Assembly: GCA_951802425.1 (NCBI GenBank) | Contig: OX637797.1 | Span: forward strand, 868,001 to 932,000 | Reading direction: 5' to 3' | Length of the DNA: 64,000 bases | Source of the DNA: Clavaria fumosa | Lineage: Eukaryota > Basidiomycota > Agaricomycetes > Agaricales > Clavariaceae | Part shown: piece by piece, positions 23,579 through 34,300 of the stretch | Position numbering within the stretch: position 1 is the first letter of the stretch | Layout of the letters: every line of letters starts with the position of its first letter | Program-made: the position numbers and the translations under genes | The notes under the pieces: model-generated | What the model was told of the DNA's origin: nothing | Database searches by the model: none | The model's input: only the letters and a program-made list of their open reading frames with translations

Positions 23579-23839
23579 TTTCAAAATAAGACTGTGGAAG
23601 AGGTGGTCGACCCCAGTGCGAGGCAGGGGTGCATCCTTATCTGTTACGTTACGCTGACTGTGCCCAACTTTTGTTTACCATATTGGGAAATCTTACGGAA
23701 CTTCGGGTCGGAACAATGGATAAGATCGATCAAACCACGCGACTTTGTGGCACTGCAGCGCGTTTCTCCGGAATTCCGCCATGTACCACGTCACGGACGC
23801 AGTTTCCGCTTTCCATCACTCGTCCGCGGCCATCCAACC

Positions 23840-24703
23840 ATGCCCCCACCCCCGCCACCACCCCCGGGCGAGGGCCCTTCCCCCCAGTTCTTTGTGGACT
23901 ACCTAAGCAGGCCGGTACCGCCGGACGCTTTGGCAGGCATCGCGGGGCGCGCATCGCCCGCGACGAAGGCGGTCGTGCTCAGGTCCCTCGAGCTGTTTGC
24001 TGTCGGTGACGGCCCCGCGTCGTGGTTGTTCTGCGCTACGATCGCGCGGCGCATGCACATCACGGAGGTGGACGTGCGCGCGAAGGACGCCGAGCAGGAC
24101 AGGCTCGAGGCGTGTGTCGTGTGCGAGGTGGACGTACACACTGGTGAGTCTCACTGCGGATGCAGGCCCCCTCCTGCTGTCTTGTCAATAACGTAATTTT
24201 GTGCGTGGCGGATCAGATATGCTTAACCGCTATGCGAAGATGCACGGCTCATGCTCTATGTACCTAATCGACATGTCCGTTCATACTTGTTTCCTGAACT
24301 CACTATCCTTTTCTCACTATCTCTGGCCGCAACAGCTGCTCGGCGCTCGCTCTGGGTGCGCACAGCGTGGCGCAAGGCGGCACAGGCGATGGCGTCTCAC
24401 ACACATTGCACACCGTATTTCACTCACCCGCATCCCAGTGCGTGGTGGCTTGCTGTGAATGAGTGATTCTCTTTCCCTTATTCGTTCCCCGAGGGACAGC
24501 GGCGACAAGCTAAAGATCGTTAACACGACGCTCGCGCTGGGTGCACGCGTGATGTCTGCCCAGACAGAGGTCCGTTCGTTTCCCCGAACTTGCTGTTCAT
24601 TCGCAGACTCTCGTTCTAGATTTGGAACGTCACACACCATCGCCTGGTTGCGTCTGGGTTGCACACCATGATGCTTCCCAGCGCCCCCAAAGCGAAAATG
24701 TGA
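23840..24703 (+). CDS. Unknown 202-aa protein, tandem copy 1
   Basis: Five exons (23840-24143, 24217-24259, 24336-24437, 24494-24569, 24620-24703). The same phases and lengths, apart from a 3-nt trade between exons 1 and 3, hold in copy 2. The start is MPPPPPPPPGEGPSPQFF. The helical body has RASPATKAVVLRSLELFAVG, GPASWLFCATIARRM and RLEACVVCEVDV. The C-terminal part has DKLKIVNTTLALGAR and IWNVTHHRLVASGLH. Most third-position differences between the copies are silent in exons 3-5, which supports the model. There is no signal peptide or membrane segment, and I recognise no named domain. It appears cytoplasmic or nuclear and is probably part of a mushroom-specific family. Confidence 0.72.
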
Positions 24704-25036
24704 CGGACGAAGTAAATATATGAATGAGCGTCTACAATTGGGGCGGCAGCCCGCCAATTAACGCCGTGTTGTAGAGCGCACCGCATAGGCGGAGAAAGCT
24801 CATTCACACACACCTTTCCTGGTAACGCGGTGACCGGATGGGATACCAATGAGATAACCGCAAATGACCACTAGCGTCGCGCAGCTCGTACGCACTTTAC
24901 CAGAATGTCAGCAACATTGCCGGCAGCCAGTCTGGACTTCCTCATTTTCACGACAATGTTGTAGTGCGGTGGTGGAGAACACGTGCCACTGCCCGTACAG
25001 ACCGTTTCCGCGCTCGTCCGCGGCGGCCGTCCAACC
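24704..25036. other. Spacer between the tandem 202-aa genes
   Basis: It shares several words with the region after copy 2 (AGAAAGCTCATTC, CACACACC), showing that the duplication of about 1.2 kb covered the flanks. The sequence before the second ATG (CGCTCGTCCGCGG, CCAACCATG) resembles that before the first. Confidence 0.5.
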
Positions 25037-25905
25037 ATGTCCCCACAACCACCACCCCCAGACGAGGGTCCCTCCTCCCAGTTCTTCGCGGACTTCCTAA
25101 GCAGGCCGCTATCGCCAGAAGCTTTGGCAGGTGTTGCGGGGCGCGCATCGCCCGCGACGAAGGCGGTCGTGCTCAGGTCCCTCGAGCTGTTCGCTATCGG
25201 TGACGGCCCCGCGTCGTGGTTGTTCTGCGCTACGGTCGCGCGGCGCATGCGCATCACGGAGGTGGACGTGCGCGCGAAGGACGCCGAGCAGGACAGGCTC
25301 GAGGCGTGTGTCGTGTGCGAGGTGGACGTAGAAGCTGGTGAGTCTCGCTGCGGATACAGGCCCCCCTCCTGCTGTCTTGTCGATAACGGTCTCTCTTAAA
25401 TTTTGTGCCTGACGGATCAGATATGCTTAACCGCTATGCGAAGATGCACGGCTCATGCTCTATGTACCCAATCGACATGTCCGTTCATACCTGCTTCCTA
25501 AACTCAATATCCCTTTCTCACCATCTTCTAACAGCTGCTCGGCGCTCGCTCTGAATGCGCTCAGCGCGGCGCAACGCGGCACAGGTGATGCCAGCGTCTC
25601 ACACACGTTGCACACCGTATTCCACTCACCCGCGTCCCAGTGCGTGGTGGCTTGCTGTGAATGAGTGATTCTCTTTCGCTTATTCGTTCCCCGAGAGACA
25701 GCGGTGACAAGCTAAAGATCGTTAACACGACGCTCGCGCTGGGTGCACGCGTGATGTCTGCCCAGACAGAGGTCCGTTCGTTTCCCCAAAGTGGCTGTTC
25801 ATCTGCATATTCCCGTTCTAGATTTGGAACGCCACACACCATCGCCTAGTTGCGTCTGGGCTGCACACCAAGATGCTTCCCAGCGCCCCCAAAGCGAAAA
25901 TGTGA
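25037..25905 (+). CDS. Unknown 202-aa protein, tandem copy 2
   Basis: Five exons (25037-25337, 25421-25463, 25535-25639, 25696-25771, 25822-25905), identical in phase to copy 1. The start is MSPQPPPPDEG. Copy-specific changes concentrate in the Pro-rich N-terminus, the residues after VCEVDV and the first half of exon 3. The helical core and exons 4-5 are nearly identical in protein. Both copies have a 56-nt intron between exons 3 and 4 with a GTGCGT donor and CCCCGAG acceptor. Function unknown. Confidence 0.72.
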
Positions 25906-26269
25906 CCAAGTCAATATATAGACGAGTGTCTACATTTGGGGCGGTGGTCCACAAAGGGGCGGGGTTATCACCGTACTGTAGAGCGCTGGTTTGATATGCA
26001 TGGATGGGGAAAGCTCATTCGCACACACCATTCTTGGTAATGAGGTGACTGCTTGGGGAATACAGAATATACCAATGCTAGAACCCAAAGAGGAAAGGGA
26101 AGAATACATGTCATAGGTATCGCGCAATTGCAATTAGGTATCACAAGTCGAATCTTACTGTAATCGATTGGTATCCGGAAATGGAGTCATAAACATGCCA
26201 TAAGTTAAGACAAAACGAAGGTGGGAGAATGTCCGAAAAAAAGGAGGACGACAAAAACCGTGGCGTTCG
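25906..26269. other. Intergenic
   Basis: The 3' flank of copy 2 and the 3' UTR of the BTB gene. No gene seen. Confidence 0.4.
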
Positions 26270-27100
26270 TCAGATCGTCGAGGGTAGTTCGTCGATCTGC
26301 CGCTTCAAGTTCCGCAAAGCTTGGTGGGAGTCGAGTAAGCTGCCGGGGCACCGCTGACATTTAGCCGCGTCAGCGGTGCGGGCAAGGAAGCTCATTTCGA
26401 ATATCTTGTCCGAAGTCGGACGCACTCGGAGCTCCTCGCGTGCGAGTTTCTCGAACTCGGTCCACCAGCGCGGGGGCATGAAGATGCCGTAGCTCGAGCC
26501 GTTGCACTGCATGCACTTGACATCCTCGGGGTACTTGAGCAATTCGAGTGCGGCCTGCGCGCGGCGGCGGTGCAGGTCGAGCAGACGGTGGTACGCATAC
26601 GCGGTGATGTGCTTGAGGTCGTCCGAGAGTGGGCAGTCGAGGATGTTCACGCACAGCGTGTAGCGCGAGGCGAGCTTGGCCTCGTCCTCGAGCTCGTAGC
26701 GGGATGCAATCGCGAACACGCGTGTTGGCTGGTCCCGCACGAAGCGCGGCGCAACGAGCTGCTTGCGCAGCGCAGAGATGACGGCAGTCACCTCATACTT
26801 GATCGCGGCCCCGAGGACGGGAGCGAGGGTGTCCAGATCGGGCAAGAGCGGGTCGGGTATCGGATAGACGAAGCGCAGCAGCAAGTCCAACACTGTCTGG
26901 TCCTCGGATACACTGACGACAGGAACTTCCTCTACCTCTGCTTTTGGCTGCGGAAGACGAAACATGTCGTCGAAGAAGGCTGAGGCTGATGCGAGGATAC
27001 AACGATGTACATGGAAGTCGGTGGGATCCTCAGGGGGGTGCGAGCGCAGGACGAGGTCCGCATCTGGGCGGTTGAACTGAAAGACAGAAGACGGCGACAT
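26270..27100 (-). CDS. BTB/POZ domain protein
   Basis: A single exon of 276 aa. The BTB fold is at the N-terminus (about 10-110): ADLVLRSHPPEDPTDFHVHR, CILASASAFFDDMF, VVSVSEDQTVLDLLLRFVYP. BTB domains dimerise and often recruit Cullin-3 ligases. The C-terminal half is helical (VISALRKQLVAPRFV, RYELEDEAKLASRY) and holds CMQCNGS and CQRCPGS pairs that could bind a metal. The family is widely expanded in mushrooms, and no substrate can be inferred. The start is the ATG before SPSSVFQF; upstream frame codons have no ATG. Confidence 0.85.
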   Translation of the reverse strand: MSPSSVFQFNRPDADLVLRSHPPEDPTDFHVHRCILASASAFFDDMFRLPQPKAEVEEVPVVSVSEDQTVLDLLLRFVYPIPDPLLPDLDTLAPVLGAAIKYEVTAVISALRKQLVAPRFVRDQPTRVFAIASRYELEDEAKLASRYTLCVNILDCPLSDDLKHITAYAYHRLLDLHRRRAQAALELLKYPEDVKCMQCNGSSYGIFMPPRWWTEFEKLAREELRVRPTSDKIFEMSFLARTADAAKCQRCPGSLLDSHQALRNLKRQIDELPSTI

Positions 27101-27363
27101 TGAGGGAGGAAAGAAAGGATTAGCGGGCAAGCTGTACGGTACGGTACAGAAAGTTGAGTCTAATATCTAATATATACACGGCGGCTTATTACGCTGCAGC
27201 TTTGACCAGGAGCGCAACACTAAAAGAGCATTGCTTCGCTGACATCATCAATCTCCGATTCAAATTCCGACTTGGAGCCGAGTTTCCGAATTGCGGCACG
27301 ATTATCTCTACTACTGTATAATGACTCTGCTGGCAGCTGTACATTAGTCTCGCAGTATCAGTA

Positions 27364-28881
27364 TCACTTCCGTCGTTGTCGATCCCTTGAGCGCGCTCGG
27401 GGTGAACGTGACCTGGACCGTCGTCGTCGTCTGTCCGGTGACCGCTCCCTGACCCGCTCTCGGCTACGGCTCCGTCTTCTTCGTATGGAAGATTTATCAC
27501 CTGGCACGTCAAATACCATACCGTATTCTTCTTGTCCATGTCTACCGCCGCCATCCTCGTCGGCGTCTCTGTACCGCCGAGTCTTCTCCAGATCATGGCG
27601 CCCTCCGTATCCATCCGCGGACCGCTTTCCAGCGGGGGGCGCACGAGGGCCCAATTTTGGATCGTTGGACCATGATGTGTTCAACCTCGCCACTGATTGA
27701 GAGCTATAGGGTACATCAGTGGAAGGCGAATGATGGATAATCAACGGGGGCATACAAATCTACCCATATTCGGCGATCGTCTACAAGAACATTTTGCATC
27801 TTGAAATAGCCCTGGCGGACAAAGCGCGGAGCTAAGCCAAAATGCAGATGGTAACATGATGGACGCACCTGCTCTGCGTCCTCCCTTTTGTCAAACTCGA
27901 TAAACGCATACTGCAGCGAATCGCCCGTCTTCTTATCGCGGATCACCTGGCAGCTCATGATAGTGCCGAACCGAGAGAAGATGAGCTCGAGGTCCTCGTC
28001 CCGCGTCACCGGGTTCAGCTTGCACACGAATAGCACGTTCTCGGGCGGACGAACGTTTGCGAACGGGAGGTCACCCACCATCTCGAGTGTCAGTGCGGAG
28101 GCAGCCGCCGCTTTGACACGGCGCTCACGCTCGGCCTCCTCCTCTGGGAGCGTGGCGAGCGGGTCTTCATCCTCGGCGATGCGAGTCGAATTGTCAGGCG
28201 GTCGAGTTGGTGGGGAGGATGGTACGACGAGCCCTGGAGGATCGGGGAACGGGTCGTCTGTTCGCCAATCGCATTTGTATTTAAGTTTCAAGCGAGCGTA
28301 CGACAGACGTACCAAGGATGACGACGTGCCGGATGCGCACGTCCTTGAGCGGGCGCCCGTCCTGGTCGGCGAACACGTCGTTAAGTCTGTCGAGGGTCTC
28401 GAGCCCCTCGACGACGTGGCCAAAGACGGCGTGCTTGCCGTCGAGGTACTCGATGTTGTCTGCGAGCGTGACGAAGAACTGGCTGCCGCAGCCGCCCCCA
28501 GTCGTCTCGATCGCAGTCGCGACGGCCATGGAGACTGTACCTTTTGCACGGTGCTTGAGCGCTGCGCTGATTTCGGGTGCGAAGTACCGCTGGGAGGAGG
28601 ACGCGTCGATGTAGGACCAGATGGACTCGCCGCCCGTGCCTGTCGCGGTTGGGTCGCCCGTCTGCGCCAAGAAATCTTTTGATACTGCGCGAGAAGGACT
28701 TTGTGAACATGAATTGCCTTTTAGAATGTCAAGAACCCACGGACGCACCGTTGAAGAAGGCGTTCAGGTTGTAGTAGTACACTTTACATAGCTTCAAGAA
28801 ATTCTCGCAGGTCTTGGGGCATGTCTCGACTTCGAGGTCGATAACGAGGTCGCCCACGGAGGTCTCGAACAGCACAGACAT
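27364..28881 (-). CDS. PPIL4: Peptidyl-prolyl isomerase-like 4: cyclophilin, RRM, RS tail
   Basis: Five exons: 28881-28749, 28684-28313, 28257-27869, 27811-27756, 27703-27364; 429 aa. The cyclophilin domain (1-170) begins [17 protein letters not shown] and contains [25 protein letters not shown] and [15 protein letters not shown]. An acidic linker leads to an RRM near 240-320 ([12 protein letters not shown] as RNP2, LQYAFIEFD as RNP1). The tail is Arg/Ser/Asp-rich ([15 protein letters not shown]). This order is that of PPIL4 (S. pombe Cyp6), a nuclear protein tied to splicing and transcription. The cyclophilin active site differs from CypA, as usual in PPIL4, so isomerase activity may be weak. 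Confidence 0.9.
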
Positions 28882-30439
28882 CGAACTCCAGCCTGGATTG
28901 GAGTCGTGGCGGAGCGGAGGCCAACACAGTGCAGGTCAGAAGACTCTGAGAAGAGGTCGCGCGATCTCGCAAAAGGGCGCGCGCCTGCTTTACACCACGT
29001 CGGGCATAGCAAAGTTGAATAATTTCCTACTGTAATCCTTGCGTTGGAAAATGCATAGCAATAATACAGTATGTCTTATAAGAAATGCCGACGAAGTCCA
29101 AGAATCTGGCCCTGGTATTGGGGTTGCATTGGCTGCCGTCAACAGCCAATGCCTCTGATTCTCCTGTCACAGAATAATCCCCAACACCTATCCAGACTGA
29201 CTTGTCCGCAGGCCAAACTAGAATTCTCAATGTTCTCGCTGCGGTATACGAGAGTTGAAGATGGAATGACAGCCATTTATTAGGTCACCTAAAGGAGCTC
29301 CTTCTGACTTTGCGATGCTCAAATTTCCTATCAATTCATGATATATACACTCAACCTCGGCTCACGGGATAAGTTCAAAGTAATGTGTCCAAGGCCGAGA
29401 GAGATACAAAGTGAAACTGTCAGCTCAGTAGACGGTGTGTGGCAAGCAGTTATTGACTACATATTACTTGGAGAGACGGCCAAGATTGCAGTTTGAAACC
29501 TGGATGGCAGTAATGGGTGTCAGAGTTATTGTTGCAAACACCTGGAGTCTTCTCATAAAATGGTCGAGATCCAACTTGACGCTGGCAGCAAACGAAGAAG
29601 GAAGAGGATGGCTTGATCCAAAGGTGGATCCTAAATTTCCCTTTGACGGCTGCATCACTCCTGCACGCAACCTCCACATCCCCAGAAGGCTATGTATCCC
29701 GTTCCGGTTCGTCTGCTACAAAAATTCCCTCTTGAATGGTAGTGACGAGCCAGTCGGATCTTTGTATATGTCTGAAGAGAAGCCAAGAAATGTCCGTGGT
29801 TGGCGATCAAAGTGGCGTTAGAGCATCACGGCGCGGTGCCACCTCCATTTTGTCATCCTTCCTGGCCAAAAGCCATTCACCGTGAGTACTCTTCCCTTCT
29901 AAGTGTTTAGTGGATTGCATCTAGAAATGCTCGATGCCTCAAGAACGCCGTCACCCCTCCATGCGCGCCGCAGTCGAAGGACAGCGTGTCCATTTATAGT
30001 CGGTGCAGGAGAGCCACCATGTAGTCAAGATGTACTTTTGGCTCAGGTAGTTAATCCGAAGCTCACTCCAAATATGTCTGAAAACAGTCGGGGATCTCCG
30101 CGGGGAAGAGACTAGAAATTCGTGCAGAGGGCCATGATACTGAATTAATGTCCAGGCCGGGCAGTGTAATGAAGGGAGCTCGTAGTCCATGGGCGGCTGG
30201 GAGAGGAACGATGCTGTGATCTCCAGCTACGGGGTGACACACGGAGCCGGAGCGAGCCGTCATCATAGATTTATCCGAGGTCCTATATTGACGGCGGTAA
30301 GGGTCTGGCGGACCGTGAGGAAATAAGAGCTGGGCCATTGATGCATGCTTGTGAATGTCATATATGATGACACATCAGTCTTTTACGGTTCTTCAGCCAC
30401 CATCAACACCAGAAACCAGAAGTTGCCGTTATCGAGACT
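28882..30439. other. Intergenic, 1.56 kb, no gene recognised
   Basis: Frames up to 128 codons occur but show no domain, no splice-consistent extension and no coding bias like their neighbours. It must contain the promoters of the divergent PPIL4 and Dabb genes. No repeat or RNA was recognised. Confidence 0.45.
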
Positions 30440-30870
30440 ATGAACCCCATCACCCACATTGTTATATTCCAATACAAGACTGGCACGACAAGAGAGCAGA
30501 AGGAGGAAATAGCGAATGCTTTCATCGCACTTCGTGAGGGCTGTCTCGCGCCAGAACATCCCGATTTCGCTTCCCCGGGGACTCCGTACATCCTAAGTAT
30601 CATTGGTGGGAGCAACAATTCATCAGAGGCGGCGGCTAAAGGATATGAAGTGAGTCTCTCCTCTACTGTATCCTCGAACGAAGGCTTGATGAAAATTATC
30701 GTGACTAAATTCTCACCTGTTAGCATGCTTATGTCGTCATCTTCGCCTCTGCGGAGCACAGGGACTACTACGTTGACACGGATCCGATACACAATGCGTT
30801 CAAGGAGAAGGTTGGACCACTTCTAGAAAAGGTGGTAGTGACAGATTTCGCGAACGAAGTCTGGGATTAA
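30440..30870 (+). CDS. Stress-responsive A/B-barrel (Dabb) domain protein
   Basis: Two exons (30440-30649, 30724-30870), 118 aa. Dabb proteins form dimeric ferredoxin-like barrels. The start MNPITHIVIFQYK is the typical first strand, followed by the helix TREQKEEIANAFIALRE, then SIIGGSNNS. After the intron come HAYVVIFASAEHRDYYVD and HNAFKEKVGPLLEKVVVTDF, the usual strand-helix end. The length fits a single Dabb domain (about 100 aa). Substrate unknown. Confidence 0.85.
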
Positions 30871-31358
30871 AACTGTGGTTGCGCTGTGAGTATTCCAGAA
30901 TATATATATATTCGCTTCGTCGTAGTAACACTTGTAATTGCACGATTAGATCTCATCCATATATTTACCACGCATGAGTAACTGGAGAAGTAGAAACATT
31001 GGCAAGTCCATCGCAAGTGGTTTGAGCGTCCGACGACTGGATGCTTTCGCTACAAGTCATATAGACCTTCTCCTGGACTTGCAATCCCTTTCGCTCTTGA
31101 ATTTGCGGTGCAGACGCGCTCTGTGGGCGACTTTTGTCTTCGTCTACTGAATCTGCCAAAAGCACGCTTCCCGGCCTATTTCAAGGTGGCTGTCGGAGAC
31201 GGATAGAAATGCGACCATGTTTACCACAAAATACCGTCGTAAGCCGGTCAATGATACACATTGAAATGAAAATCTCGATCACTGTGGCTGAACTTCGTAT
31301 ATCCCAATACTATGAGCTGGACCGCACAGTACTATAGCAAGGCTAATGGAGTTCGAAG
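30871..31358. other. Intergenic between convergent genes
   Basis: 3' regions of the Dabb and ABC genes. A short AT run (ATATATATATATT near 30900). No gene seen. Confidence 0.4.
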
Positions 31359-34300
31359 TTAGGAACGTGGCGCTTTCGCCCCAGCAATTGCCTCGAGCTC
31401 TGCAAAACTCCCACTATCGAGACACATTGACCTAAAGATGCCGCTTTCCTTCTGAATCAGGTTGAAAGGAGTATCGAATTCCACCAGCTGAGGAGAAAGG
31501 TCTGAATCAAAATGCAGAAGCAAGTACAATGGACAATCACCTCTCCGTTATCAAGGATCATGAGGCGATCATAGTCGATGATAGTATGAAGCCGATGAGC
31601 AACTGTTGGCACACAGACTCTCTCAGCAAGGCAAAAGGGTGAGAAATAGATAGAAAGGGAGATAACGCACTGGTGATCAGTAAAGAATTACAAAACTCTT
31701 CTCGGATCGTAGTTTGAATCTTGGCATCCGTGTCGAAATCTATGCTACTGGTCGCTTCGTCTAAAATAATAATCGATCCACGCCGAAGAAGAGCCCTTGC
31801 CAAGGCTATCAATTGTCTCTGGCCTTGAGAAAAGTTCGCGCCGCCAGCTGACACTGCAGTGTCGAGCGTAATTTGGGCACTGCTCTCAGTAGTAGTTACA
31901 AAGGTGAAGATAGACGAAGGGGTGTCTTCTTGTTCTAGGTCTTGTGTGGAGGGGGCACGTGAGGTTGTGCGCGAAGGGTGTTGCGATCCAAATGCACTTC
32001 GACTGAGAAGGTGGACTCTATATAGCACGTCGAGGCAATCCTTATCTTCGTACTCCCCTGCATCCCAGAATAAGGACTCGAAGTCATATGGACGAAGGCT
32101 TCTTACCGAATGGATCCAGGTTCTCGCGCAAGGATCCAGAGAATAGGGCTGCATCCTTTGAGACATGTTAATAGTTATCAAAGGAATTCCTGGATGTTGT
32201 CTTACTTGCGGGATGAAGATCTTTCGTCCACGTCACTACAGCTAAACCTGACTGACACGACATGCATCAATAAAATCGACTCACCAAGCGCGACCTCAAA
32301 TCATGTAGACCAATAGTTGAAATATCCACGCCGTCAATGATGATTCTACCCTTGGAAGGCTCAACCTAACATGATTTAGATTGGTCGACAGAACAAATTG
32401 GCCCGAGACATCTCACGAAACGCAGTAGACTCATAGCAAGTGTGGATTTTCCGCTTCCTGAGAAAAATGTAGGGTAAGCAGATGCACAGAACACTAGGTG
32501 GAAGTATACCAGTTCGACCAAGTAGACCAATGCGTTCCTTAGCTTTGAGATTGAAGGAGACTTCATGTAGTATTTCTGGCAACTCTGGTGCATACTTGAC
32601 AGCAAGACTGTCCACTTGCACAAGGTAGTCCTGGTTCGACGTGGACGGCCAGTACGCAGGTAGTGGATTTGATTGGACGATTGCCACAGGCTCTTGAGGA
32701 AGATCCAAATACTCCACGACTCGCTCGACAGCGCTGTAGATCAATCAGGATATCAAAAACAGGGTGATCTCTCACACAAACTTGAGATCAAGCTCCATCT
32801 TAGTCCAAAATCTGTCGAACCGCCCATATGTCACGAGAACAAACGATGGAAAGAATTGTAGCACATACCGGCACATCGAATACATTGATCCAGTGAATGT
32901 CAAAGTAGACGTGATGCAAATCCCAGCCTTCAAAGAATGACATGGTTATCAGCGGTGAAATGAAGAAAAAGGACATACAATTCCGGCGGATACAAAGCCA
33001 GAGAGAGCAAAGAGTGTTGTCAAAAGGATCGCAGTTGCACCAAGGCATTGGAAATGGAAGAGCAGCCACCTATTTGTCATCCAATATGTATACCACATCT
33101 CCGAGAGCGGTTCTTAGGCATGAAAAGAGAGTGCAATAAGGGGACAAACTTTAGTCGTGAGGTCGATGTTGCGATGAAGATCGATTAAGAACCGCTTCTC
33201 GGCAGAAAAAGCGCGGATCGTCACAATCCCTTCCAAGACCTCGCCAAATGCGCTGAAAATTGGAGAGCGCGTGTTAGACTCCATGCGGCGAAGATCACGG
33301 CCGGTGTTGAGATAGTCAACAGTGAATCGATAATATATGAATGCCAAGATGATGGCGGGTAAAATGAATTCAGGAAGGAAAAAACTAGAATGGCCAATCA
33401 GCCGAGAACACAATTGAGATGCTGTGAACTCATACCACACAGTCAAGGAACTTGACAAGAAGAACGCGAGCGAGGCATTTATCTGTGAGAGAGAGTTGCT
33501 CAATTTCACATCTATTTTTTCTATGTCCTGTTAACCGCCCGTCAGCTCAAGTTATTTGAACATATAGATTCGTACCTTTCCGAAGCGATTTAATATCCGG
33601 CCTGCGTGTGTTATAGTGAGACTTCGGTCGCGTCGGGCGAGCACGAGATACCGAACCTTGTGGCGTTGTGTCATGCCAACGCATGGTGGCACGAACAACT
33701 GTGACGAGAAGCTGCTTGAATAACGTTCGAGATGCTCTGAGCCCTCCGTTGATCTGCACCACATATCTCATTATCTGAAAGGCCATCTTCACCATCCCTA
33801 TCACTGAGAAGATGCCAACATAAATGAATGGATGCTGTTGTGCACTAGGCCATTCCCAGCTCAATCTGAACAATATTTGGCCACGAAGATCACCAGGGCG
33901 AATGAGTCGAAAAGTTGACACAACGTCAGCAGGTAACTCGTGTACGACGGAGCTCAGCGATCGTAGGTTTAGGAACAGGCGGGTATGCAGAGATCTAGCA
34001 TCCCCGTATGCCTCACTCCAAATCTACGAAACGAATCCAAAAGCAAGCAGAGAGATCAAGAAGTAGGAGATCGCACCTTGATCCATAATTTCTCCGATAA
34101 TCCGACGAGCTAGATAATTACTCAACCAGGAACGAGACGAGGGTGAGACGAGGCCTACTTCAATGACGAAAAGGAGGAGTAACAAGAAGATCCATGTCCA
34201 AAACGAGCTTATTGAGAGTCGGGTAGTGAGCATGGTTGATGAGAGGCAAGGAGAAGAACTCACGAGGCCTTGAGGTAAGCCTTGTAGATTGACCATTTCA

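Noticed and set aside
23546..23839. Extension of the first 202-aa gene upstream of MPPPPPP
   Set aside because: The extension has no counterpart before copy 2, while similarity between copies begins close to the Pro-rich ATG.
24459..24571. Separate small gene starting MSDSLSL, present in both tandem copies
   Set aside because: Its conserved part is exon 4 of the 202-aa gene; the apparent start lies within the 56-nt intron.
27888..28682. 264-codon plus-strand frame
   Set aside because: Antisense of PPIL4, whose cyclophilin and RRM motifs are clear.
30440..30826. Reading the Dabb gene as an unspliced 128-codon frame
   Set aside because: The intron read-through loses the conserved second half; splicing 30650-30723 restores the canonical Dabb ending.
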